Shown here piece after piece: positions 1-8,867 of a stretch of 64,000 bases of DNA. The translations under genes were made by a program, and so were the position numbers. Numbering within the stretch: position 1 is the first letter of the stretch; each line of letters begins with the position of its first letter. The notes under the pieces were generated by a model. That model was not told the origin of the DNA and did no database searches. It worked only from the letters and a program-made list of their open reading frames with translations. Location of the stretch: positions 186,001 through 250,000 of the forward strand of contig NZ_JADOEL010000001.1 of the NCBI RefSeq assembly GCF_015645465.1. Reading direction: 5' to 3'. The DNA is from Herminiimonas contaminans (GTDB lineage Bacteria > Pseudomonadota > Gammaproteobacteria > Burkholderiales > Burkholderiaceae_D).

Positions 1-332
1 CTCCAGATAGCCAAATCACAAGTAACCGACTTGCAGATCAAGTTGCGTACGACCCCAATCATTTGTTGGATTCCCTGATTGAAAGACTGCATCTTAAAAA
101 TGATGCAGCTCTGTCGCGCGCACTGGAAGTTGCCCCACCAGTTATCAGCAAAATCCGCCATCGCCGTCTGCCGGTAGGTGCATCCCTGCTGATTCGCATG
201 CACGAAGTAAGTGATTTGAGTATTCGTGACCTGCGTATCCTGATGGGTGACCGTCGCGATAAATTCCGTATCAGCGACAAGCAATTCAAACCAAAAGAAG
301 GCGGCGTCGTAGCAAGCGAGCCGCAAGAGTAA
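1..332 (+). CDS. Small HTH-like conserved hypothetical protein, 5' end outside window
   Basis: The reading frame is open from the left edge (frame beginning at base 3) to a TAA at 330-332, so the true start probably lies upstream. A TTG at 63 could give an 89-aa product, but no Shine-Dalgarno sequence supports it. The centre (DAALSRALEVAPPVISKIRH, then LLIRMHEVSDLSIRDLRILM) resembles a Cro/CI-type helix-turn-helix: a helix that skips poorly matched positions, a turn at VAPPVISK, then further helices. The C-terminal tail is charged and probably disordered. A DNA-binding role is inferred only from this pattern; the target is unknown. It converges on cysM with a 28-base gap. Confidence 0.6.
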   Translation, partial: PDSQITSNRLADQVAYDPNHLLDSLIERLHLKNDAALSRALEVAPPVISKIRHRRLPVGASLLIRMHEVSDLSIRDLRILMGDRRDKFRISDKQFKPKEGGVVASEPQE

Positions 333-360
333 TGAAAGTTACCCGCAGAGTATTCTCGGC

Positions 361-1263
361 TTAGGCCGGGAATACGCCTGTCGACAAGTAACGATCCCCC
401 CTGTCGCAGACGATAAAGACTACCGTCGCGTTTTCTACCGTCTGAGAAATCCTGAGCGCAACTTCACATGCGCCCGCTGCTGAAATCCCGCAGAAAATCC
501 CCTCTTCTATAGCTAAACGACGAGCCATTTGCTCGGCCACAGCCTGGCTGACGTATTCAAGCTGGTCGACTTTGCTGGCGTCATAAATCTTGGGCAGATA
601 GGCTTCCGGCCATTTGCGGATACCAGGAATTTGCGAACCTTCATCCGGCTGCACACCGATGATTTTGATGTCCGGATTCTGTTGTTTCAGGTATTCCGAC
701 ACGCCAATAATGGTGCCGGTCGTACCCATCGCGCTGACAAAGTGCGTGATCTTGCCGCCGGTATCGCGCCAGATTTCCGGGCCAGTCGTTTCGTAGTGTG
801 CACGCGGATTGTCCGGATTGGCGAACTGATCGAGGATCAAACCTTCGCCGTTCTTTTGCATTTGTTCTGCCAGGTCACGCGCATACTCCATGCCACCGGT
901 TTTCGGCGTCAGGACAATACGCGCACCGTATGCTGCCATCGCCTGTCTGCGCTCTTCGCTCAGATTCTCCGGCATCAGCAAGACCATCTTGTAGCCACGC
1001 ATCGCTGCCACCATCGCCAGCGCAATCCCGGTGTTGCCACTGGTCGCCTCGATCAGGGTGTCGCCTGGCTTGATCACGCCGCGCTCTTCCGCGTGCAGGA
1101 TCATGGAAAGCGCTGGACGGTCTTTCACAGAACCGGCCGGATTATTGCCTTCCAGCTTGCCGAGGATGACGTTGTTGCGACGTACTGCTTCTTCACCGCC
1201 CAGTCGTTTAAGTTGTACCAGTGGGGTATTGCCGATGGTGTCTTCGATGGTCAAATATTGCAT
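361..1263 (-). CDS. cysM: Cysteine synthase B (O-acetylserine sulfhydrylase)
   Basis: A 300-aa PLP enzyme of fold type II that makes L-cysteine from O-acetylserine and sulfide or thiosulfate in the cytoplasm. The PLP-lysine motif NPAGSVKDR is at about residues 41-49, the substrate loop EATSGNTGIALA at about 68-79 and the glycine-rich phosphate-binding loop GTTGTIIG at about 175-182. Length and the short C-terminus fit CysM better than CysK. The start is the ATG at 1263 and the protein opens MQYLTIEDTIGNTPLV, typical of the family. It lies downstream of comEA but is separated from it by a terminator, so it probably has its own promoter in 1264-1356. Confidence 0.93.
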   Translation of the reverse strand: MQYLTIEDTIGNTPLVQLKRLGGEEAVRRNNVILGKLEGNNPAGSVKDRPALSMILHAEERGVIKPGDTLIEATSGNTGIALAMVAAMRGYKMVLLMPENLSEERRQAMAAYGARIVLTPKTGGMEYARDLAEQMQKNGEGLILDQFANPDNPRAHYETTGPEIWRDTGGKITHFVSAMGTTGTIIGVSEYLKQQNPDIKIIGVQPDEGSQIPGIRKWPEAYLPKIYDASKVDQLEYVSQAVAEQMARRLAIEEGIFCGISAAGACEVALRISQTVENATVVFIVCDRGDRYLSTGVFPA

Positions 1264-1356
1264 AGTGAGTGCTTATATGGTGTATCCGGGAAAACGCCAT
1301 TTTAATCGCAGATGCCTTTGCGCGTACGAACTCGATTAAAACCATGCGGACAGCAA

Positions 1357-1388
1357 AAAGCCCCATCCGCTGACGTGGACGGGGCTTT
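1357..1388 (-). terminator. Rho-independent terminator after comEA
   Basis: AAAGCCCC and GGGGCTTT frame a 16-base loop region that can pair further. Read on the minus strand, the stem is followed by a T-rich stretch, and it lies 27 bases beyond the comEA stop codon. The arm symmetry could make it weakly bidirectional. Confidence 0.75.
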
Positions 1389-1414
1389 CTTGAAGATACG
1401 CAAATACCTGGCGC

Positions 1415-1744
1415 TTACTTCCCTGACTTGGCCTTCGCTGCCCCCTTCTTTTCTGCCGGTTTGTTTACAGCTGATTTCCCGGCACCATTTACCGTCAGCC
1501 CGGCTTGCGAGAGCTTTTCAGCACTCTTTTCACCTACGCCTTTGACGCGCTTCTGCAAATCATCCCAGTCCTTGAAACTCCCGCCTTTCTTACGCTCTTC
1601 GAGTATGGCCTTGGAGGTAGCCGGGCCTATGCCCTTAATGCCGTCCAGTGCCGCCTGATCCGCTTTATTGACATCAACTTGTGCCCACGCAAAGCTCATC
1701 GAGAAAAATGCAGCTACGAGTGTAAAAAACACTTTTTTCAACAT
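1415..1744 (-). CDS. comEA: ComEA-family helix-hairpin-helix DNA-binding protein
   Basis: A 109-aa secreted protein. Residues 1-21 form a signal peptide (MLKKVFFTLVAAFFSMSFAWA). The mature part begins VDVNKADQAALDGIKGIGPA, the classic ComEA helix-hairpin-helix entry, followed by a second hairpin around VKGVGEKSAEKL. The C-terminal 25 residues are Lys/Ala-rich. ComEA proteins bind incoming double-stranded DNA in the periplasm during natural transformation, and this short form without a membrane anchor matches Gram-negative versions. No other competence genes are nearby. The 217-base gap upstream separates it from lapB. The domain is clear; a role in transformation here is inferred. Confidence 0.85.
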   Translation of the reverse strand: MLKKVFFTLVAAFFSMSFAWAQVDVNKADQAALDGIKGIGPATSKAILEERKKGGSFKDWDDLQKRVKGVGEKSAEKLSQAGLTVNGAGKSAVNKPAEKKGAAKAKSGK

Positions 1745-1899
1745 TTGAATCTCCTGGTCAGTTTATAAAAATGCACAGAGATAACGACGTCAGACAGCTA
1801 TATTTATCGCTAGCCCAGCGCCGAATGTAGAAAAAACAAGCAGGGATTTGAATCGGACATCTCCCAAAGGAAATACATCAAGGGAGAGAAAAGTGAGTA

Positions 1900-1946
1900 C
1901 CGGCTAACCTACGTGCATTTAAATACACATAAAGCAGCTTAGCCGG
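1900..1946. repeat. Nested inverted repeat between comEA and lapB
   Basis: CCGGCTAA (1900-1907) and TTAGCCGG (1939-1946) are perfect complements. Between them lies the near-palindrome GTGcATTTAAATaCAC (1913-1928). It sits 16 bases past the lapB stop on the minus strand. No clean T-run follows on either strand, so it may be a messenger-stabilising hairpin, a weak terminator or an operator for comEA. Confidence 0.45.
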
Positions 1947-1961
1947 GGGGTTGCAGACTAC

Positions 1962-3137
1962 TTAATTCATGACATTCAATTCTTCGGTGCGGCGTGGCGG
2001 GTAGCTTTCCCACTTGCTGCAACCTGGGCATTGCCAGTAATACTGACGTGCCTTGAAACCGCAATGGCTGCATTGGTAACGTGCAAGTTTTTGCGTGTAA
2101 CCATGCACCAGGTTCTTGACCAGCGACAGTTCCGAACGCATTTCCGGCGGCGCTTCCATCAGACGCGCTTCCAGCAGCTTATCCAGCCCCAGCAAAGTCG
2201 GGGTACGACGCAGTTCGTCACTGACCATTTGATTCGCTGCGTCTACACCTTCCAGTTCCAGCACGGCCTTGAACACGACTTCCAGCAAATCTATCGACGA
2301 TGCCTCCGCCAGATAGAACTTCAACAGGTTCACGCCTTCCTGCGCCCGTCCGACTGCACGATAGCCATCCATCAAACGCTGCGCCACCAATGCCACGTGC
2401 GGCACGCTTTGATGCTCAACCCGGCGCCAGGTCAGCAATGCAGATTCGGTATCGCCTTGCGCCAGTTGCGCATCGCCCAGCAGGATGGTGGCTCGCACGC
2501 TGGTACGATCTGCCGCCAATGCTTTTTCCAGCAAACTGATCGCGGTCTCAGGATGGGTATGCACCAATTCATCCTGCGCCAGCTCACAGTAAAACTGTGC
2601 GATTTCCTTCTGACGGCCACCGGCACCTGATTCCTGCAATGCATGGGCCGCTTCGATCGCGCGCTCCCATTCTTTTTCGCGCTGATAAATTTCCAGCAAT
2701 GCACGCCTGGCTTGCGCACCGTACTGAGTGTCTATCAGTTGGTTAAAGGTTTCCTCTGCCCTGTCCAGCAAGCCAGCGTTCAGATAGTCCTGCCCCAGCT
2801 CGTATTGGGCGTGCACCTTGTGTTCCAGCGGTAAATCAGGACGCGCCAGCAAGTTCTGGTGCACACGTATTGCGCGCTCAGTCTCACCGCGACGACGGAA
2901 CAGATTGCCGAGCGCAAAGTGCAGCTCAGCGGTTTCCGGATCCAGTTTGACGATTTCGATAAAGGCGTCGATCGCCTTATCGGGCTGTTCATTCAGCAGG
3001 AAATTCAAACCCTTGAAGTAGCCGCGCGGCAGGCTGCGCGATTCCGAAACCAATTGTTTGATATCCACGCGCGCAGCTATCCAGCCCAGGGTAAAAAAGG
3101 CCGGTATGGCAAGCAACCACCAAGTTTCAAATTCCAT
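1962..3137 (-). CDS. lapB: Lipopolysaccharide assembly protein B (TPR protein with rubredoxin-like zinc domain)
   Basis: A 391-aa inner-membrane protein equivalent to E. coli LapB/YciM, which recruits FtsH to LpxC and so sets LPS synthesis. Residues 4-22 form one N-terminal transmembrane helix (WWLLAIPAFFTLGWIAA). Tandem TPR repeats cover about 35-350 (for example TAELHFALGNLFRRRGETER). The C-terminus carries the CSHCGFKARQYYWQCPGC metal-binding knuckles at about 358-375. Length matches the family. It follows lapA by 47 bases in the same direction, the usual lapAB arrangement. Confidence 0.93.
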   Translation of the reverse strand: MEFETWWLLAIPAFFTLGWIAARVDIKQLVSESRSLPRGYFKGLNFLLNEQPDKAIDAFIEIVKLDPETAELHFALGNLFRRRGETERAIRVHQNLLARPDLPLEHKVHAQYELGQDYLNAGLLDRAEETFNQLIDTQYGAQARRALLEIYQREKEWERAIEAAHALQESGAGGRQKEIAQFYCELAQDELVHTHPETAISLLEKALAADRTSVRATILLGDAQLAQGDTESALLTWRRVEHQSVPHVALVAQRLMDGYRAVGRAQEGVNLLKFYLAEASSIDLLEVVFKAVLELEGVDAANQMVSDELRRTPTLLGLDKLLEARLMEAPPEMRSELSLVKNLVHGYTQKLARYQCSHCGFKARQYYWQCPGCSKWESYPPRRTEELNVMN

Positions 3138-3184
3138 GCAATGTTGTGTCGTAGAGAGTAATCAAATGATGCAAGACGCACGAC

Positions 3185-3499
3185 TCACAGATGAATCACA
3201 GCGTCCGGCTGTGGTGGCTGCGATTTCACCATAGCCTGTTCTTGTACTTCTTTTTGTATCGTTGCGATCGTCTTCTTGTGTTTCGCCAGTTCACGACGGT
3301 GACGGAACAGGGTCGGCGTCATCGCCAATACACCCAGAGCGGCACCACCGACAAAGAAACCCAGCAAGAGCAATACCAAAGGTCCGCGCATTTCATAACC
3401 GAGGAAGAACTGCAGCGAGATTTCCTGCGTATTCTTCATGGCGAAACCAAAGAACACGATGAAAAGCAGGACAGCAATAATTCTGAGCAGGATTTTCAT
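3185..3499 (-). CDS. lapA: Lipopolysaccharide assembly protein A (DUF1049)
   Basis: A 104-aa membrane protein with two hydrophobic segments, residues 1-20 (MKILLRIIAVLLFIVFFGFA) and about 41-62 (LVLLLLGFFVGGAALGVLAM), followed by a charged helix of coiled-coil character (RHRRELAKHKKTIATIQKEV). This is the LapA/YciS layout. LapA associates with LapB in the inner membrane in LPS assembly control. Gene order ihfB-lapA-lapB is conserved in many proteobacteria. A terminator separates it from ihfB, so it may have its own promoter in 3500-3581 or depend on readthrough. Confidence 0.88.
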   Translation of the reverse strand: MKILLRIIAVLLFIVFFGFAMKNTQEISLQFFLGYEMRGPLVLLLLGFFVGGAALGVLAMTPTLFRHRRELAKHKKTIATIQKEVQEQAMVKSQPPQPDAVIHL

Positions 3500-3581
3500 G
3501 GCATTCGTTCCTTTATAAGCTGATCCGGGCTACTGCATGCCCTCAGTTTGGCACAGTAATAGATTAATGAAATTGTACGTG

Positions 3582-3610
3582 AAAAAAAACGGCATCCGAA
3601 GATGCCGTTC
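3582..3610 (-). terminator. Rho-independent terminator after ihfB
   Basis: On the minus strand AACGGCATC, loop TTCG, GATGCCGTT is followed directly by eight T. The stem is perfect, the tetraloop is of the stable UUCG type, and it starts about 20 bases after the ihfB stop. Confidence 0.9.
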
Positions 3611-3629
3611 TTATTTCGTTACAAACAAC

Positions 3630-3935
3630 TCAGTCTTCGATGATTGGTTGCCCAACCATCGCATCCACACGCTCACGCAACTGCTTGCCTGGCTTGAAGT
3701 GAGGAACCCGTTTTTCCGGGACCATCACCTTGTCACCCGACTTCGGGTTGCGACCGATACGCGGCGGGCGGCTATTGAGTGCAAAGCTGCCAAAACCACG
3801 TATCTCGATGCGTTGTCCGGTTGCCAGGGCATCGGACATTGCATCAAGAATGGTTTTGACCGCGTAATCCGCATCCTTAGCTACCAGTTGCGGATAACGC
3901 TCAGCCAAGCGAGCAATCAGCTCCGACTTTGTCAT
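3630..3935 (-). CDS. ihfB: Integration host factor beta subunit
   Basis: A 101-aa HU/IHF-family DNA-bending protein. It begins [17 protein letters not shown], the standard IhfB opening, and carries the family signature [20 protein letters not shown] at about 48-67, with the intercalating proline in the RPPRIGRNP arm. With IhfA (not in this window) it forms the heterodimer that bends DNA at promoters and recombination sites. It lies 11 bases downstream of rpsA, as in E. coli, so cotranscription is expected. Confidence 0.96.
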   Translation of the reverse strand: MTKSELIARLAERYPQLVAKDADYAVKTILDAMSDALATGQRIEIRGFGSFALNSRPPRIGRNPKSGDKVMVPEKRVPHFKPGKQLRERVDAMVGQPIIED

Positions 3936-3946
3936 TGACGATGGTC

Positions 3947-5662
3947 TTAGTTCTTGTTATCGAGCTTAGCTTTGAGCAATGCGCCGAGGCTGGTCGTACC
4001 CGATGCAGCGTTTGCATCCGACGACATTTTTTGCATTGCTTCTTGCGTTTCAACATTGTCTTTCGCTTTGATCGACAGTTGAATGCCGCGTGCTTTGCGG
4101 TCAACGTTGATAACCATAGCTTCAACTGTATCGCCGACTTTCAGGTGCGTACCAGCATCTTCCACGCGATCGCGGGAGATTTCGGAAGCGCGCAAGTAGC
4201 CTTCAACTTCATCGGACAATTGGATCACTGCGCCTTTAGGCTCAACCGATTTAACGGTACCAGTTACCAACGCGCCTTTGTCGTTCATTGCAGCGAAGTT
4301 GTTGAATGGGTCACCTTCGAGTTGTTTAACGCCGAGGGATACGCGTTCACGTTCCACGTCGATAGCCAACACGATTGCTTCCAGCTCATCACCTTTCTTG
4401 AAGCGACGAACAGCTTCTTCGCCGGTTTCTGTCCAGGACAGGTCGGACAAGTGAACCAGACCGTCGATGTTGCCAGCCAGGCCGATGAACACGCCGAAGT
4501 CGGTGATCGATTTGATCGCGCCACGAACTTTGTCACCTTTTTTATGGGTCACAGCAAAGTCATCCCATGGGTTGGCTTTACATTGTTTCATGCCGAGGCT
4601 GATACGACGACGTTCTTCGTCGATTTCCAGAACCATGACTTCAACTTCATCGCCCAATTGAACGACTTTGTTTGGCGCCACGTTTTTGTTGGTCCAGTCC
4701 ATTTCGGAAACGTGCACCAGGCCTTCGATACCTTGTTCGACTTCAACGAATGAGCCGTAGTCGGTCAGGTTGGTGACTTTACCGAACAGGCGTGTGCCTT
4801 GTGGGTAACGACGGGACAAACCGGTCCAAGGATCGTCGCCCAATTGTTTGACGCCCAGCGATACGCGGTTTTTCTCTTGATCGTACTTGAGTACTTTCGC
4901 GGTGATTTCTTGACCGACGGTGAGTACTTCCGATGGGTGACGCACACGACGCCATGCCAGATCGGTGATGTGCAACAGACCATCGATACCACCCAGATCC
5001 ACGAACGCGCCGTAGTCGGTGATGTTTTTAACGACGCCAGTAACGATGGTGCCTTCTTTCAGGGTTTCCATCAGTTTTTGACGTTCTTCGCCCATCGATG
5101 CTTCGATGACAGCGCGACGCGACAGCACAACGTTGTTACGTTTGCGATCGAGTTTGATAACTTTGAATTCGAGCGTTTTGCCTTCGAATGGAGTCGTGTC
5201 TTTAACAGGACGGGTATCAACCAGCGAACCCGGCAAGAATGCGCGGATGCCATTGGTCAAAACGGTCAGACCGCCTTTGACTTTACCGTTAACGGTACCG
5301 ACAACGATTTCACCGGATTCCATCGCTTTTTCAAGCGAGAGCCACGATGCCAGGCGTTTAGCCTTGTCGCGCGACAGGATAGTGTCGCCAAAACCGTTTT
5401 CGAGGGATTCAATAGCGACGGAAATAAAATCGCCAACGTTGACTTCGAGTTCGCCATTGTCGTTTTTGAATTCTTCGATAGGAATAAATGCTTCCGACTT
5501 CAAGCCAGCGTTGACGATAACGAAGTTATGGTCGAGGCGGACAACTTCAGCCGAAATCACTTCACCAGAACGCATGTCCTGACGTGACAACGATTCTTCA
5601 AAAAGAGCGGCAAAACTTTCCATACCAACAGGTGTTGCTTCAGAGGTGACAACAGTAGTCAT
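3947..5662 (-). CDS. rpsA: 30S ribosomal protein S1
   Basis: S1 binds the platform of the small ribosomal subunit and captures mRNA leaders. About 571 aa with six S1 (OB-fold) repeats; repeats 3-6 are the most regular, each carrying a G-x-V-x-x-I/L-x-x-[YF]-G-[AS]-F core (for example [20 protein letters not shown]). I chose the ATG at 5662 ([17 protein letters not shown]) over an in-frame TTG at 5674 because the family starts there. Neither start has a clear Shine-Dalgarno sequence, as is also known for E. coli rpsA, which is autoregulated by its own leader. It follows cmk and precedes ihfB. Confidence 0.95.
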   Translation of the reverse strand: MTTVVTSEATPVGMESFAALFEESLSRQDMRSGEVISAEVVRLDHNFVIVNAGLKSEAFIPIEEFKNDNGELEVNVGDFISVAIESLENGFGDTILSRDKAKRLASWLSLEKAMESGEIVVGTVNGKVKGGLTVLTNGIRAFLPGSLVDTRPVKDTTPFEGKTLEFKVIKLDRKRNNVVLSRRAVIEASMGEERQKLMETLKEGTIVTGVVKNITDYGAFVDLGGIDGLLHITDLAWRRVRHPSEVLTVGQEITAKVLKYDQEKNRVSLGVKQLGDDPWTGLSRRYPQGTRLFGKVTNLTDYGSFVEVEQGIEGLVHVSEMDWTNKNVAPNKVVQLGDEVEVMVLEIDEERRRISLGMKQCKANPWDDFAVTHKKGDKVRGAIKSITDFGVFIGLAGNIDGLVHLSDLSWTETGEEAVRRFKKGDELEAIVLAIDVERERVSLGVKQLEGDPFNNFAAMNDKGALVTGTVKSVEPKGAVIQLSDEVEGYLRASEISRDRVEDAGTHLKVGDTVEAMVINVDRKARGIQLSIKAKDNVETQEAMQKMSSDANAASGTTSLGALLKAKLDNKN

Positions 5663-5833
5663 AGATTTAAACAAGTTGACCAGGACTCGGGTTTACTCGG
5701 TTTGCCGTATATAAAAACAGCAAAAGGAACGAATCATGGGTTAGGTTTTTCAACGCCTGCCCGACTTTGCATCGGACAGACACCAGGTACTACAAACAGC
5801 TACTACGCTTTTTTGCTACTTAATTCTTTACAG

Positions 5834-6511
5834 CTAAGCCTTTACAGCGGCATACCAGGTGAGCACCTGATCCACTGCTTGCTGCACAGTCAGATTCGAG
5901 GTATCCAGCAAATATGCGTCTTCGGCGGGTTTGAGCGGGGCGATGGCGCGATTCGCATCACGTGCATCACGTTCGTTCAAATCCTTCAGAAGGTCTTCTA
6001 TATTAGCAGAAAATCCCTTGTCAATCAATTGCTTATAACGTCTTTCAGCGCGCGCTTCGGCACTGGCGGTGAGGAAGACCTTGAGTTTGGCGTCCGGGAA
6101 AATCACGGTTCCCATATCCCTGCCATCAGCAATCAGGCCTGGCGCTTCACGGAAGCGCAACTGCAAATCGACCAAGGCCTTGCGCACAGCAGGCAAAGCA
6201 GCGATTTTTGATGCTGTATTACCAACTTCCTCAGCCCGGATCGACATTGTGACGTTTTCACGATCAAGGAAGATGTCGCCATCTTTGAAGCCACATTTGA
6301 GGGTTTCGACGGAATTAGCGACAGCTTGCTCATCATCAATGGCGATGCCGCGATACAAGGCAGACAAGGCAGTCAGACGATACAAAGCACCCGAATCGAG
6401 GTAGTGGAAGCCAAGTTCGGTTGCTACCAATTGGGCAACCGTGCCTTTGCCGGAAGCGGTCGGACCATCAATAGCGATGACCGGAATAGCGGAAGTTGGA
6501 GTGGATGTCAT
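5834..6511 (-). CDS. cmk: Cytidylate kinase
   Basis: A 225-aa nucleoside monophosphate kinase that phosphorylates CMP and dCMP. The P-loop [11 protein letters not shown] is at about residues 14-24. DSGALYR, the CMP-binding start, lies at about 40-46, and the [13 protein letters not shown] segment, with its conserved Arg-Asp, at about 129-141. Length fits the family. It sits between aroA and rpsA, the standard proteobacterial order. The leader to rpsA is about 170 bases, so rpsA probably has an additional promoter there. Confidence 0.95.
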   Translation of the reverse strand: MTSTPTSAIPVIAIDGPTASGKGTVAQLVATELGFHYLDSGALYRLTALSALYRGIAIDDEQAVANSVETLKCGFKDGDIFLDRENVTMSIRAEEVGNTASKIAALPAVRKALVDLQLRFREAPGLIADGRDMGTVIFPDAKLKVFLTASAEARAERRYKQLIDKGFSANIEDLLKDLNERDARDANRAIAPLKPAEDAYLLDTSNLTVQQAVDQVLTWYAAVKA

Positions 6512-6534
6512 TTAACAAGTGTGTCAAAAATACA

Positions 6535-6598
6535 ACTGCGGCCCAGCGCCGCAGTCATAAAGGGAATGGATACTGGCGGGATGACACTACATCCCGCC
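6535..6598. repeat. Two hairpins between aroA and cmk
   Basis: GGCGGGAT (6575-6582) and ATCCCGCC (6591-6598) form a perfect 8-bp stem starting six bases past the aroA stop on the minus strand. A second perfect 7-bp stem, ACTGCGG (6535-6541) with CCGCAGT (6549-6555), follows 20 bases later. Neither has a T-run, so they look like mRNA-processing or stability hairpins within the operon rather than intrinsic terminators. Confidence 0.55.
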
Positions 6599-6603
6599 AT
6601 GCA

Positions 6604-7929
6604 TTAAAACAAACTCTCTTCGGTAACCTTGGCAAAGGCTTCGAAATACTCAGGGAAGGTCTTGGCCACGCATTGCGGGTCATTAATACGTTCCTTGTTG
6701 CCACGGCGTGCTGCCCCATCCAGGGTCGCCAGCGAGAAGCACATGGCCATACGATGGTCGTCATAGGTATCAATCGCTGCGGACAGTATCTCGGCAGGTG
6801 GCGTCACCTTCAGGTAGTCTTCGCCCTCTTCCACGATCGCACCCAGCTTGCGCAGCTCGGTCGCCATCGCACTGATGCGATCGGTTTCCTTGACGCGCCA
6901 GCTGCCGATATTGCGCAAGATGCTCGGACCGTCGGCATACAGTGCCGCAACGGCTATCGTCATCGCTGCATCCGGAATATGGTTGAAGTCGGCATCAATC
7001 GCGCGCAAGACACCATTCGACTCGGCTTCTATCCAGTTATCGCCCATGCGTATGGTTGCACCCATTTGTTCCAGCGCTTCCACAAAACGCACATCGCCCT
7101 GGATGCTGTCCTGCCCCACGCCTTCGACACGCACCGGACCACCAGCGATTGCACCAGCGGCGAGGAAGTAGGATGCCGACGAAGCATCGCCTTCAACATG
7201 GATATTGCCCGGGCTGATATAGCGTTGACCGGCTTTCACCGTGAACGATTGCCAGCCGTTGCGTTGCACTTCCACGCCAAAGCGCTGGATCAGGTTCAGC
7301 GTGATTTCGATATACGGCTTGGAGATCAACTCACCGATCACATTGATGGTTACATCCTGTTCGCGCGCCATCAAAGGCGCAGCCATCAGCAACGCTGTCA
7401 GGAACTGACTGGATACATTGCCGCGCACCGACATCTCATGCGCGTGTATGCGGCCACGCTGGATATGCAGCGGCGGATAACCCGGCTCGCCGGTGTATTC
7501 AATATGTGTACCGATTGCATTCAAGGCATCGACCAGATCACCGATAGGACGCTCGTGCATGCGTGACACGCCATGCAAGGTGTAATCACCACCTGTCACT
7601 GCCAGTGCCGCGGTCAACGGACGTATCGCGGTACCTGCATTACCCATGAACAGATCGGCCTGGTGTACCGGAAAGCTGCCATCGACGCCGTGCACGATGT
7701 AATCCTGCGACTCGCCTATCTGCTCCCATTTGACGCCCAGTTTTTGCAATGCCATCAGCATGACATGCGTATCGTCGGAAGCCAGCAAATCACGGATATG
7801 CGTCGTCCCCTGCGCCAATGCTGCCAGCAACAAGGTACGGTTGGAAATACTTTTGGAACCAGGCAAACGCACCACGCCTTTCGCGTGCATCGCCGGTTTC
7901 AGGTCAAGATAATGCGGATAGTGTTTCAT
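6604..7929 (-). CDS. aroA: 3-phosphoshikimate 1-carboxyvinyltransferase (EPSP synthase)
   Basis: A 441-aa enzyme joining PEP to shikimate-3-phosphate in the chorismate pathway. Visible motifs include [18 protein letters not shown] at about 22-39 (shikimate-phosphate and PEP binding), the class I type loop [13 protein letters not shown] at about 92-104, and [18 protein letters not shown] at about 349-366. The two-domain inverse alpha/beta barrel length is normal. The start overlaps the end of tyrA by four bases (ATGA), indicating translational coupling. The GNAGTA loop is of the glyphosate-sensitive type, judged by sequence only. Confidence 0.96.
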   Translation of the reverse strand: MKHYPHYLDLKPAMHAKGVVRLPGSKSISNRTLLLAALAQGTTHIRDLLASDDTHVMLMALQKLGVKWEQIGESQDYIVHGVDGSFPVHQADLFMGNAGTAIRPLTAALAVTGGDYTLHGVSRMHERPIGDLVDALNAIGTHIEYTGEPGYPPLHIQRGRIHAHEMSVRGNVSSQFLTALLMAAPLMAREQDVTINVIGELISKPYIEITLNLIQRFGVEVQRNGWQSFTVKAGQRYISPGNIHVEGDASSASYFLAAGAIAGGPVRVEGVGQDSIQGDVRFVEALEQMGATIRMGDNWIEAESNGVLRAIDADFNHIPDAAMTIAVAALYADGPSILRNIGSWRVKETDRISAMATELRKLGAIVEEGEDYLKVTPPAEILSAAIDTYDDHRMAMCFSLATLDGAARRGNKERINDPQCVAKTFPEYFEAFAKVTEESLF

Positions 7930-8828
7930 TTATCGCCATCTGGTTGGTGCTGAGGTTCAGCCGTTTCTATGCTGCGCTGCCAGTTCTGGCGCGCCTGCTG
8001 TGCGTTCGCAAACATCGCTTGCATCGCCAAACCATCACCAGCCGCCAATTGCGCACGGAAGCGGGTCAGCTGTGCAATATAGGCATCCAGTTCAGTCAGG
8101 ATCGCGCCCTGGTTAGACAAACTGATATCGCGCCACATCTCGGGGGAAGAGCCCGCTATCCGTGTGAAATCGCGGAAGCCGCTGGCGGCGTACTGAAACA
8201 GCAAATCAGCGTGCGGTTTGTTCGCAATATCGTCTACCAGTGCAAACGCCAGCAAGTGCGGCAAATGGCTGACAGCTGCAAATACTGCATCGTGATTTTC
8301 AGGTGTTAGCTGATGGATGATCGCACCGCATTGTTGCCAGGCTTGCGCTACCAAAGCGACATCGGCGGCGGAATTTTCCGCCAGCGGCGTCAATACGACC
8401 TTCTTGCCTACGTACAGATCGGGAATCGCCGCTTCAGGGCCATTGGCTTCCAAGCCGGCGATAGGATGACCGGGTACAAATTGCGTAATCTTGTCACCCA
8501 GGACTGCACGCGCAGTAGTGACGACTTCGCCCTTGATACTCCCGGCGTCAGTCACCACGGTACCGGCTTGCAAATAAGGCTTGATAGATTTTAGGATCAC
8601 TTCGGTTTGCGCAACCGGTGCTGCCAGCAATACCAGGTCAGCACCGCGCAAAGCCTCTTCAACCGACGTACTGGCGACATCGATGATGCCCAGTTCTTTA
8701 GCGCGCTCTAACACCTTAGCGGTGCGCCCTACGCCAACGATTTGTTCAACTGCTCCCGCCTGGCGCAAAGCGCGCGCAAACGATCCGCCTATCAAACCCA
8801 CTCCAAAGATGACGATTTTTTTTAGCAC
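7926..8828 (-). CDS. tyrA: Prephenate dehydrogenase
   Basis: A 300-aa NAD(P)-dependent enzyme making 4-hydroxyphenylpyruvate (or arogenate to tyrosine). An N-terminal Rossmann fold has [14 protein letters not shown] at about 9-22. The catalytic region contains [11 protein letters not shown] at about 117-127, with the conserved His, and the helical C-domain includes [13 protein letters not shown] at about 190-202. There is no chorismate mutase domain, consistent with that activity being supplied by PheA upstream. It overlaps aroA by four bases and follows hisC by 39 bases. Confidence 0.93.
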   Translation of the reverse strand: MLKKIVIFGVGLIGGSFARALRQAGAVEQIVGVGRTAKVLERAKELGIIDVASTSVEEALRGADLVLLAAPVAQTEVILKSIKPYLQAGTVVTDAGSIKGEVVTTARAVLGDKITQFVPGHPIAGLEANGPEAAIPDLYVGKKVVLTPLAENSAADVALVAQAWQQCGAIIHQLTPENHDAVFAAVSHLPHLLAFALVDDIANKPHADLLFQYAASGFRDFTRIAGSSPEMWRDISLSNQGAILTELDAYIAQLTRFRAQLAAGDGLAMQAMFANAQQARQNWQRSIETAEPQHQPDGDK

Positions 8829-8867
8829 GAGAGCGTAGGGATTAAAGTTGATCGGTTCAATACAAAA

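Noticed and set aside
1820-1890. A tRNA-like stretch on the minus strand (ATTCAAATCCC) between comEA and lapB
   Set aside because: The matching acceptor, D-arm and anticodon arms cannot be built around it.
3929-5587. Open frames opposite rpsA
   Set aside because: They lack ribosome sites and protein-like domains and follow the shadow of the S1 coding frame.
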